DNA from: an uncultured Holophagales bacterium
GTDB lineage: Bacteria > Acidobacteriota > Thermoanaerobaculia > UBA5066
Assembly (NCBI GenBank): GCA_937864895.1
Contig: CALMDF010000246.1
Span: forward strand, 1-5,351
Reading direction: 5' to 3'
Length of the DNA stretch: 5,351 nucleotides
Shown here piece by piece: positions 1 to 4,764 of the stretch. The position numbers and the translations under genes were made by a program. The stretch's first letter is position 1. Each line of letters opens with the position of its first letter. The notes beneath the pieces are model-generated. The model did not search any database, had not been told where the DNA came from, and saw only the letters and a program-made list of their open reading frames with translations.

Positions 1-1346
1 GCGCGTATTTCTTCCAGCGCCTGAGAGAGCTGGGCGTGGACGACCGGCTGCCCCCGCCCCCGGGGGCCCTCCCGCCCGCGCTCCTCCCGGCGGTGCACCT
101 CGTCGACACCTCGACGAACTACGGCGACGGGCACAGCGAGCTCCTCGTCGGGAAGGTCCTGAAGGAGCTCGCCGCGGCCGGAGAGGTGAAGCGCGAGGAC
201 GTCGTCGTCGTGACGAAGGCCGGTTACGTGCAGGGGCAGAACCTCCGCGAGGCGCACGAGCGCCAGAGGCTGGGCGACCCCTGGCGGGAGATGACGGAGT
301 ACTCGCGCGACTGCTGGCACTGCATCTCGCCCGAGTTCCTGAAGGACCAGCTCTCCGCCTCCCTCGGCCGCCTCGCGATGCCGCGGGTGGACCTCTTCCT
401 CCTCCACAACCCCGAGTACTTCCTGACGGACGCCGAGCACCGGCGGATGCCGCTCTCGGTGGCGCGCGACACCTTCTACGAGAGGGTCGGCCGCGCCTTC
501 GAGCAGCTCGAGAGGGAGGTCGCCGCGGGACGCATCGGCGCCTACGGGATCTCGTCGAACACGTTCGTCGCCCCGCACGGGAAGGCCGACGCCGTGGACC
601 TCCTCCGCGTCCTCGAGCTCGCGGGCCCCGGCTTCGCCGCGATCCAGCTCCCGATGAACCCCGTGGAGCTCGGGGCGCGCGAGCCGATTCACACGGTGGA
701 CGGACGGAGCGTCCTCGACGTGGCGCGCGAGCACGAGCTCGCCGTCCTCGTGAACCGCCCGCTGAACGGGTTCCGCCAGGGGCAGCTCCACCGCTTCGCG
801 GCCGCGGGCCCGCCGTTCACCCTCGTTCCGTCCGCCTCCCCCGACGCCCTCGCGCGGCTCCGGCACGCCGAGGAGGAGTTCGCGACCCACTTCGCGCCCC
901 GTCTCTCCGTCGAGAACGGCGGCGCGCCCGCGGAGGAGCTCGTCGCCGTGTCGCCTCTCCTCGTCGAGTTCGAGAAGCGCGGCCTCGACCTCTCGACGTT
1001 CCGCGAGGTCTGGGACGACGTCGTCGAGCCGCGCCGGACGGAGCTCCTCGCGGAGCTGCGCGAGGTCTTCGACCGCGACCCCGCCTTCCGCCGCTGGGCC
1101 GACGAGTGGGACCTCGCCCTTCTCGAGGCGGCGTCCGTCCTCGTCGGCAGGCTCCTTCCGCGGGAGGAGGGGCGGGTCGTCCAGCTCTCCGGGATCGTCA
1201 CGAGGGACCTTCACGAGTCCCGGGAAGGGACACTCTCCCAGAGGACGATCAAGGGCCTGGCCGACGTGATCGGCGTGACGAGCGTCCTCGTCGGGATGAG
1301 GCGGCCCGAGTACGTGCGCGACGCCGTGGGGGCGTTCGGGGGCTGA
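1..1346 (+). CDS. Aldo/keto reductase, 5'-truncated by window edge, with large C-terminal insertion
   Basis: This is an NAD(P)H-dependent oxidoreductase of the aldo/keto reductase superfamily, a TIM-barrel enzyme that interconverts carbonyls and alcohols, probably cytosolic. The substrate cannot be told. The reading frame is open from base 3, so the true start lies upstream and the GTG at 36 is only an internal codon. Numbering residues from that GTG, the catalytic tetrad is visible: D24 and Y29 in DTSTNYGDG, K61 in VVTKAGY and H124 in DLFLLHNPE. GISSN (171-175) and the terminal TSVLVGMRRPEYV (415-427) match the cofactor-binding end of the fold. Between the strand LAVLVNRPLN (235-244) and that final segment lie about 150 residues, mostly helix-like and charged. 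A standard member has only a short stretch there, so the protein exceeds the usual length of about 320 residues. The gene ends at TGA 1344-1346. Family is secure; specificity unknown. Confidence 0.9.
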   Translation, partial: AYFFQRLRELGVDDRLPPPPGALPPALLPAVHLVDTSTNYGDGHSELLVGKVLKELAAAGEVKREDVVVVTKAGYVQGQNLREAHERQRLGDPWREMTEYSRDCWHCISPEFLKDQLSASLGRLAMPRVDLFLLHNPEYFLTDAEHRRMPLSVARDTFYERVGRAFEQLEREVAAGRIGAYGISSNTFVAPHGKADAVDLLRVLELAGPGFAAIQLPMNPVELGAREPIHTVDGRSVLDVAREHELAVLVNRPLNGFRQGQLHRFAAAGPPFTLVPSASPDALARLRHAEEEFATHFAPRLSVENGGAPAEELVAVSPLLVEFEKRGLDLSTFREVWDDVVEPRRTELLAELREVFDRDPAFRRWADEWDLALLEAASVLVGRLLPREEGRVVQLSGIVTRDLHESREGTLSQRTIKGLADVIGVTSVLVGMRRPEYVRDAVGAFGG

Positions 1347-1632
1347 CCACCGGGACGGGACCCGCCCAGGGGGGTGTCGGCGCACGTGTCTCTCGTCCCG
1401 CGGGCGGGGGGGCGTCCCACGGCGGCCTCTGCGCGCGCGCGACCCGCATCGGTCCCGCTGCGCGGGCCGCCGGGGCGGTCGCGAACTCCTCGCTCCGCTC
1501 GTCACACACGCGCGCCCGCCTGATCCGGCGTCCTGCTCGCGGAACCGTGCGGGGCCCCGCGCGTGCTCGAAGGCTCGCTCGCGGGACGCCCCTCCCGCCC
1601 GCTCACGTCCGGCTGCGACTCCCACCACGGTG
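1347..1632. other. GC-rich intergenic spacer, no convincing gene
   Basis: I see no supportable gene in this stretch after the reductase. The short open frames crossing it are Arg/Pro/Ala-rich and lack family motifs, as expected from GC-rich non-coding DNA. It can form secondary structure: CGGGACG at 1351-1357 is complementary to CGTCCCG at 1394-1400, and bases around 1465-1480 can form a GC stem with one G-T wobble. Neither is followed by a T-run, so a terminator for the upstream gene is possible but not shown. Confidence 0.5.
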
Positions 1633-1658
1633 CGGGGTCAGGCGTGAAATCGTGTATT
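1633..1658 (+). repeat. 26-bp direct repeat, copy 1
   Basis: The copy begins CGGGGTCAGGCGTG and ends CGTGTATT. It matches the copy at 1952-1977 in 25 of 26 positions; the difference is A at 1647 against C at 1966. Both copies have the same orientation and are offset by 319 bp. The core GGGGTCAGG followed by a TGCAAT-like AT-richer stretch resembles, from memory, a dispersed intergenic motif often seen near IS200-like or REP-associated tyrosine transposase (RAYT) genes. No transposase lies in this window. A perfect hairpin (1659-1675) starts at the next base. Confidence 0.8.
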
Positions 1659-1675
1659 ACGCTCGCAACGAGCGT
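1659..1675. repeat. Perfect 7-bp hairpin abutting repeat copy 1
   Basis: ACGCTCG (1659-1665), loop CAA (1666-1668), CGAGCGT (1669-1675): a perfect inverted repeat with a three-base loop, directly after repeat copy 1. A conserved tag next to a small hairpin is the layout recognised by Y1 (HUH) transposases in IS200/IS605 and REP elements. No T-run follows on either strand, so it does not look like an intrinsic terminator. Confidence 0.65.
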
Positions 1676-1688
1676 CTCGCGGTCTTTT

Positions 1689-1716
1689 GCGACGGCGGAG
1701 TCGGGCGCGCCGTCGC
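1689..1716. repeat. 8-bp inverted repeat with 12-base loop
   Basis: GCGACGGC (1689-1696) pairs perfectly with GCCGTCGC (1709-1716). TTTT lies at 1685-1688 on the plus strand, on the wrong side for a plus-strand terminator. On the minus strand the stem lies 16 bases after the stop of the propeller relic and is followed by AAAA rather than T, so it is not a classical terminator there either. It may be part of the repeat-associated structure or a leftover 3' hairpin of the lost gene. Confidence 0.45.
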
Positions 1717-1732
1717 GTGCGGGTCACGACGG

Positions 1733-1918
1733 TCAGCGCAGCCCCTCGACGAGGTAGAGGTTGTTCAGGTGCCGGATCACCGTATAGAACCAGACCTCGC
1801 CGTCGGTCGAGATCACCGGCTGGTAGACGATGGCGGCGCCCGCGTCCTCCGCCGGTCGCAGCTCCTTCCACGGGGTCCGTATCCGTGTGCCGACCTCGAA
1901 GCGGACGACCCGACGCAC
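1733..1918 (-). pseudogene. C-terminal relic of a WD40/TolB-like propeller protein (possibly a Ser/Thr kinase)
   Basis: A 61-residue open frame with strong GC3 bias that reads like real protein. It contains RTPWKELRP, AGAAIVYQPVISTDGEVWFY and ends NNLYLVEGLR. From knowledge of the family, bacterial WD40-like/TolB propeller proteins, including kinase-propeller fusions common in Acidobacteriota, end in a blade of the form WKE(L/I)xPxDxAG...TPDGxxYxY...SDLYLVEGL(K/R). The match runs to the last residue, so this looks like the true C-terminus of a much larger gene. The GTG at 1918 has a GGAG two bases upstream, too close for a good ribosome site. The frame stays open upstream to a TGA at 2048-2050, running through repeat copy 2, but that part shows no propeller similarity. 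I infer a gene remnant cut near copy 2. A stand-alone small protein is the alternative. Confidence 0.6.
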
Positions 1919-1951
1919 CGCTCCGTGCCCGTCCCTTCCGCGGACTCGGAT

Positions 1952-1977
1952 CGGGGTCAGGCGTGCAATCGTGTATT
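1952..1977 (+). repeat. 26-bp direct repeat, copy 2
   Basis: This is the second copy of the 26-bp repeat (see 1633-1658), reading CGGGGTCAGGCGTGCAAT then CGTGTATT. It carries the TGCAAT form where copy 1 has TGAAAT. Read on the minus strand it lies 33 bp upstream of the relic's GTG, near where similarity to propeller proteins stops. Unlike copy 1 it has no strong adjacent hairpin; only GACG (1984-1987) and CGTC (1996-1999) could pair. Confidence 0.8.
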
Positions 1978-2078
1978 GTTTTCGACGCCCCCCATCGTCT
2001 CCGTTCCTGGATGTCCTTCCGACGTTCGTCGACGGGGAGATACTTTCTCACCAGGAAGTCGGCACGGGTAGCGGAGGG

Positions 2079-2084
2079 AGGAGG
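2079..2084 (+). promoter_or_regulatory. Ribosome binding site of the small barrel protein
   Basis: A full AGGAGG lies five bases before GTG 2090, inside a longer GGAGGGAGGAGG run (2073-2084). It fixes the GTG start. This is one of only two clear Shine-Dalgarno sites in the window. Confidence 0.8.
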
Positions 2085-2089
2085 CGTTC

Positions 2090-2404
2090 GTGTTCGTCTG
2101 CCAGTGGCATCTCGACATTCCCTACGGAAAGCAGGGCGAGGTCGTCCGGATCATGAAGGCGTGGCACCGCGAGAAGCTCGCGTCGTCGGAGTTTCGCCGG
2201 GCGCACTCGTCGCGCCTTCTCGTCGGGCACATCGGTTCGTCGCCGTCCCACGTCGTCGACGAGTACGAGTTCGAGTCGGTGGAGGACTTCGAGGCCGCCC
2301 TCGCGAGCATGGCCGCGCCCCGGTTCCGGCAGCACTCGGAGGCGCTGGCTCCCTACGTCGTCCCGGGCTCCCAGCAGTGGCGGGTGCTCAGGGCGATTCC
2401 GTGA
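2090..2404 (+). CDS. Small protein, probable dimeric alpha/beta-barrel (ferredoxin-like) fold
   Basis: A 104-residue soluble protein with no signal peptide or membrane segment. It opens with a strand-like MFVCQWHLDIPYG, then an amphipathic helix (about residues 14-35, GKQGEVVRIMKAWHREKL), a second strand region ending in ARLLVGHIG-like sequence (SSRLLVGHIG), SHVVDEYEFESVEDFEAAL (strand then helix) and a final strand QQWRVLRAI. This beta-alpha-beta-beta-alpha-beta order, with the EYEFESVEDFEAAL pattern, is typical of dimeric alpha/beta-barrel proteins such as the NIPSNAP, DUF1330 and EthD-like groups. I cannot name the exact family or a substrate. W7, H8 and the DEYEFE segment are candidate pocket residues. 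The GTG start is chosen for the AGGAGG five bases upstream. No operon partner is evident: an interrupted repeat region lies upstream and a nested hairpin follows. Coding nature is well supported; the function is unknown. Confidence 0.8.
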   Translation: MFVCQWHLDIPYGKQGEVVRIMKAWHREKLASSEFRRAHSSRLLVGHIGSSPSHVVDEYEFESVEDFEAALASMAAPRFRQHSEALAPYVVPGSQQWRVLRAIP

Positions 2405-2442
2405 ACGGCCGTCTCCCGGGAACGTCCCGGCTCGTCGCCGTT
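2404..2442 (+). terminator. Nested hairpin after the small barrel gene
   Basis: Two perfect inverted repeats are nested: outer AACGGC (2404-2409) with GCCGTT (2437-2442), inner CCGGGA (2416-2421) with TCCCGG (2425-2430) around an ACG loop, separated by a symmetric six-base internal loop. It begins on the last base of the upstream stop codon. Only a short TTT follows, so termination would be imperfect or Rho-assisted. Confidence 0.4.
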
Positions 2443-2504
2443 TCCGAGGTCCTCGCCCTCGCCGGCTGCGTCCCCGCCTGTCCGAAGGCGCCCTGACGGG
2501 CCGC

Positions 2505-2510
2505 TATCCT
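2505..2510 (+). promoter_or_regulatory. Candidate -10 element of the cupin gene (leaderless start)
   Basis: TATCCT lies exactly six bases before ATG 2517, and no Shine-Dalgarno sequence is present between or upstream. A TANNNT box at this distance is the usual sign of a leaderless transcript starting at or next to the ATG. No good -35 element is visible 16-18 bases upstream. Confidence 0.5.
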
Positions 2511-2516
2511 CAGCCC

Positions 2517-2873
2517 ATGCCGAAGCTCATCGAGAAGCCGACCGTGATCGAGGCCGCCGGAACGAAGCCGAAGAGGATCGAGGAGTTCGTGGGGCGCGTG
2601 AACACCGGGACGCCCGGCGTCAGCGTCGCGCGGATGGTGAGCCCGGCCGGGTGGGAGGAGCCGGGCCAGACTCCGGAGTTCGACGAGTACACGGTGGTTC
2701 TCGCCGGGTGGCTCCGGGTCGAGTCGCGCGGCTCGGTCCTCGAGGTGCGGGCCGGGCAGGCGGTCCACACGGAGGCCGGCGAGTGGGTGCGGTACTCGAC
2801 GCCCGAGGGGGCCGAGTACGTCGCGGTCTGCCTGCCGGCGTTCTCTCTGCTGACCGTCCACCGGGACGCATGA
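2517..2873 (+). CDS. Small single-domain cupin protein with degenerate metal site
   Basis: A 118-residue cytosolic protein with the cupin beta-barrel pattern. Motif 1 is GWEEPGQTPEFDEYTVVLAG (about 45-64) followed by LRVE; motif 2 is VRAGQAVHTEAGEWVRYSTP (about 77-96); the end is AEYVAVCLPAFS. In the canonical cupin, motif 1 is G-x5-HxH-x3,4-E-x6-G. Here the terminal Glu and Gly remain (E in DEY, G in LAG), but Gln and Pro stand where the two histidines would be. In motif 2, Arg (WVRY) replaces the usual His. Either it binds no metal or it uses other ligands such as Glu or Asp. Start: ATG at 2517, preceded by a TATCCT box and no ribosome site. It converges with the peptidase gene, 21 bases apart. 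The fold is confident. It could be a small-molecule binding protein or a non-metal isomerase; I cannot tell. Confidence 0.82.
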   Translation: MPKLIEKPTVIEAAGTKPKRIEEFVGRVNTGTPGVSVARMVSPAGWEEPGQTPEFDEYTVVLAGWLRVESRGSVLEVRAGQAVHTEAGEWVRYSTPEGAEYVAVCLPAFSLLTVHRDA

Positions 2874-2878
2874 CGCCC

Positions 2879-2894
2879 CCGGGGCCGGGCCCGG
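2879..2894. terminator. Possible shared GC hairpin between convergent genes
   Basis: CCGGG (2879-2883) can pair with CCCGG (2890-2894) in the 21-base gap between the convergent cupin and peptidase stop codons. Alternative pairing of GGGC with GCCC is also possible. There is no T-run on either strand, so it is at most a weak bidirectional terminator. Confidence 0.25.
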
Positions 2895-4298
2895 CTACTT
2901 CGTGAGGAGCCCGTCCCTGACGAACCCGTCGACGGCGTAGCCCTTCTCCACCTTCCGGAAGAGGACGAGATCGACAACGGTCCACGGGGTGATCGCGAGC
3001 CCCGCTGCCCACGCCTTCGTCTCGCGGGTGAGGGCGTCGTCGTCGAGGAGGAGGACGCTCTCCTTCGCGAGGCCGCGCGCCGCCAGGCCCGCGACGGTCT
3101 TCTCCCAGGAGACGGCCCCGCCCGGGGGGGCCGGGGCGACGACGAGTCCCGTCGCGTCGACCTCTTCGAGGCCCTCGAGATGGTCGAGGTCGCCCACGCC
3201 CGTGACGGTGGCGCCGTCGAGGCGCCGGCCCTCCCCGGCGAAGGGGCGGGGGCGGACGAAGGCGACGTCCGCGTGGAAGGGGGGCAGCCCGCGACCGCCG
3301 TGGACCGTGGCGTGCCGGAGGACGAGATCGACGAGGCGGCCCCGCGCGTTGAACGGGAGGGTCTCGTAGGCCGGGGCGGCAGCAGCCTCCTCGCCGCGGG
3401 CGAGGGCGTGGAGCGCCTCGAGGAGGACGACGAAGTTGAGGCGGACGAGCCGCTCCGCCTCGCGGAACCCGTGCCAGCCGCCCGTCTCGAGGAGAACGGT
3501 CGGGGTCCCCCAGCGGGACATCGAGTCGCCGAAGGCCCGCTCGGTGTAGCTCATGTCGTAGCGCGCCACGCGGCCCGGCGCGATCGGCTCCGCGGCGAGG
3601 GCCATCGCGGCCGCGAGCCCCTTCTTGCGCCGGACGGCGGGCCCGTCCGGCTCGCTGTCGGCGCCGGGGACGGCGAGGACGGCGAGCGCGGCCTGCGGTC
3701 CCGACCGGCCTGCCGTCACGAGGGCCCCCTGGTTGTGGAGGTTGAAGCCCGCCGCGGGCGAGTGCTCGTCCCTCACGGCCTTCAGGAACCGCCCTTCGGG
3801 CGTCTGGAGCTCGACCGCGTCGCGGTTGATGTCGATCCCCTGCGCGTTTCTCCGGTCGTTCCGGACGGCGCCGTCGGGGTTGAGCATCGGGAGGACGAGG
3901 AGGGTGAGGCGGGAGAGGAGGTGCGCGGTGGCCGGCTCGTCGCGGGTCGCGACGAGGTGGGAGAGGAGGTCGACGAGGGCGCTCGTGGCGGTCGGCTCGT
4001 CGCCGTGCATCTGGGACCAGAGGAGGACCTTCTCCGGGCCCGTCCCGGCCGCCAGGGCGAGGAGGGGCCGGCCCTCGGCCGAGGATCCGCGCCCGACGAC
4101 CCTCACGGCGCCCCCGCTCATCGCCGCGAGCCCGTCCAGGTCGGCGAGGAGCGCCTCCGGCGTGTACGCGCCCGAGGGGGGCGAGAGCCGGACGCCGGTC
4201 CAGGAGGCGTGGAGCGCCTCGGGAGACGGGGCCGGGGGGAGCGGCGGCGCCGCGGCGGCGGCGGCGAGGACGGCGGCGAGGAGGAGGGGGACGGCCAT
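2895..4298 (-). CDS. Exported M14 zinc carboxypeptidase-like protein with amidohydrolase-like C-terminal region
   Basis: A 467-residue metallopeptidase of family M14. An Ala/Leu-rich signal sequence (residues 1-17, LLLAAVLAAAAAA) followed by a Pro-rich linker suggests export; it lacks the usual basic residue at the N-terminus. The catalytic domain (about 45-305) has the zinc ligands H98 and E101 in MHGDE and H188 in FNLHNQ, the substrate-binding NR pair N158/R159 in DINRD, and the catalytic glutamate E271 in LLETGGW, so it should be active. It would remove residues from, or cleave amides in, peptides or peptidoglycan fragments outside the cytoplasm. Residues about 321-390 (VDLVLRHATVHGGRG, HADVAF, VTGVGDL, EEVDATGLVVAPAP) resemble the opening beta segment of D-aminoacylase-type amidohydrolases, but no TIM barrel follows. 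Start: ATG 4298 is the first possible start, because an in-frame TAG lies nine bases upstream. No ribosome site; a -10-like TAGCGT six bases upstream suggests a leaderless mRNA. Confidence 0.9.
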   Translation of the reverse strand: MAVPLLLAAVLAAAAAAPPLPPAPSPEALHASWTGVRLSPPSGAYTPEALLADLDGLAAMSGGAVRVVGRGSSAEGRPLLALAAGTGPEKVLLWSQMHGDEPTATSALVDLLSHLVATRDEPATAHLLSRLTLLVLPMLNPDGAVRNDRRNAQGIDINRDAVELQTPEGRFLKAVRDEHSPAAGFNLHNQGALVTAGRSGPQAALAVLAVPGADSEPDGPAVRRKKGLAAAMALAAEPIAPGRVARYDMSYTERAFGDSMSRWGTPTVLLETGGWHGFREAERLVRLNFVVLLEALHALARGEEAAAAPAYETLPFNARGRLVDLVLRHATVHGGRGLPPFHADVAFVRPRPFAGEGRRLDGATVTGVGDLDHLEGLEEVDATGLVVAPAPPGGAVSWEKTVAGLAARGLAKESVLLLDDDALTRETKAWAAGLAITPWTVVDLVLFRKVEKGYAVDGFVRDGLLTK

Positions 4299-4299
4299 T

Positions 4300-4331
4300 C
4301 CCGAACGCTACCAGCGAACGGGCCGTTCGGG
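4300..4331. promoter_or_regulatory. Three CGAACG/CGTTCG half-sites in the divergent promoter region
   Basis: CGAACG occurs at 4302-4307 and 4315-4320, and its complement CGTTCG at 4324-4329. The inner pair forms a 6-3-6 palindrome (4315-4329). The outer pair forms an 8-bp inverted repeat, CCCGAACG (4300-4307) with CGTTCGGG (4324-4331). The first half-site overlaps the candidate -10 of the peptidase gene. This fits an operator for a dimeric regulator shared by the divergent genes, but chance is not excluded in such GC-rich DNA. Confidence 0.4.
4305..4310 (-). promoter_or_regulatory. Candidate -10 element of the peptidase gene
   Basis: On the minus strand TAGCGT lies exactly six bases before ATG 4298, the same spacing as the TATCCT box before the cupin ATG. 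No convincing -35 hexamer is seen 17 bases upstream. It fits a leaderless transcript. Confidence 0.4.
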
Positions 4332-4344
4332 GTCGCGGTTCGCC

Positions 4345-4372
4345 TTGACACCCTCGCCGCGCGTGGCAAGCT
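4345..4372 (+). promoter_or_regulatory. Probable sigma70-type promoter of the STAS-STAS-glgP unit
   Basis: A perfect -35 TTGACA (4345-4350) is followed 16 bases later by CAAGCT (4367-4372), a weak -10 that keeps the second A and final T. Transcription would start only a few bases before GTG 4383, giving almost no leader, which fits the lack of a ribosome site there. Confidence 0.6.
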
Positions 4373-4382
4373 GACCCCGCCC

Positions 4383-4736
4383 GTGACCGAAGGAAACGTC
4401 GTCCTCGCGCGCCGCTCTTCGGGGTCCGTCGAGCTGGTCTCCCTCGCGGGAACCCTCGACGCCTGGTCGGAGCCGGACGTGCGGGCGGCCCTGAAGGCCG
4501 TCCTCGCGGAGGGGAGAAGCCTCCTCGTCCTCGACGTGTCCAGGCTGAAACGGGTCGACTCCACAGGCCTTTCGGCCTTCCTGTCCGTCCTGAAGGCGGC
4601 GCGGGCCGCGGGGGGCGACGTCGTCCTCCTCGGGCCCTCGACCTCGGTCCTCGCGGTCCTCCGCCTCACCCGGCTCGACCAGATTCTCGAGTCGTTCGAC
4701 GACGAAGGGGCGGCCCTCGGGCGGCTGACGGCCTGA
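4383..4736 (+). CDS. STAS-domain protein, anti-anti-sigma factor type (first of pair)
   Basis: A 117-residue cytosolic protein consisting of one STAS domain, the fold of SpoIIAA/RsbV anti-sigma factor antagonists. The signature is LLVLDVSRLKRVDSTGLSAFLSVL (about 47-70). S60, in the DSTGL motif after the central strand, sits where a serine kinase/anti-sigma factor phosphorylates such proteins; unphosphorylated protein binds the partner. The start strand SVELVSLAGTLDA (15-27) and the closing VVLLGPSTSVLAVLRLTRLDQIL (80-102) complete the fold. GTG 4383 is chosen because it lies just after the TTGACA promoter and begins exactly where STAS proteins begin; the same frame is open far upstream but there it is only antisense to the peptidase. 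It lies 28 bp before a second STAS gene. Its partner kinase and phosphatase are not visible, so its target is unknown. Confidence 0.88.
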   Translation: MTEGNVVLARRSSGSVELVSLAGTLDAWSEPDVRAALKAVLAEGRSLLVLDVSRLKRVDSTGLSAFLSVLKAARAAGGDVVLLGPSTSVLAVLRLTRLDQILESFDDEGAALGRLTA

Positions 4737-4755
4737 GGCCGGGAAATCGCCACAC

Positions 4756-4760
4756 GGAGG
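4756..4760 (+). promoter_or_regulatory. Ribosome binding site of the second STAS gene
   Basis: GGAGG lies four bases before ATG 4765. The promoter-proximal genes here lack such a site while this internal gene has one, which supports translation from a longer polycistronic message. Confidence 0.75.
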
Positions 4761-4764
4761 AAAG

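Noticed and set aside
1689..1716. Intrinsic terminator for the propeller relic
   Set aside because: On the minus strand the stem is followed by AAAA instead of a T-run; on the plus strand the T-run precedes the stem.
1633..1977. CRISPR array
   Set aside because: There are only two repeat copies, separated by 293 bp, with a hairpin and coding-like sequence between them; no regular spacers.
1638..2051. 137-codon minus-strand frame beginning MRKYLPVDERRKD
   Set aside because: Most of it is Arg/Gly/Pro-rich sequence overlapping the propeller relic in another frame; it spans repeat copy 2 and ends in copy 1. I see no domain.
1106..2071. 321-codon plus-strand frame overlapping the reductase end and the repeats
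   Set aside because: Its first 240 bases are out of frame with the reductase and the rest is low-complexity Arg/Gly sequence; both 26-bp repeats lie inside it.
2048..2335. Minus-strand 95-codon frame opposite the small barrel gene
   Set aside because: It is a shadow of the plus-strand gene, which has the better start, ribosome site and fold pattern.
1687..2400. Long plus-strand frame through the repeat region and the small barrel gene
   Set aside because: Arg-rich, no motifs, and it overlaps a gene with a perfect ribosome site in another frame. GC-rich DNA commonly leaves such frames open.
4371..4379. Third partial copy of the repeat core (CTGACCCCG) near the STAS start
   Set aside because: Only nine bases match the reverse complement of the core and no flanking similarity exists; expected by chance in this composition.
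3180..4382. Long plus-strand open frame upstream of, and in frame with, the first STAS gene
   Set aside because: It is antisense to the M14 peptidase gene, is Arg/Gly/Glu-rich with no family motif, and the peptidase frame carries a complete catalytic set. Only the part from GTG 4383 is a real gene.
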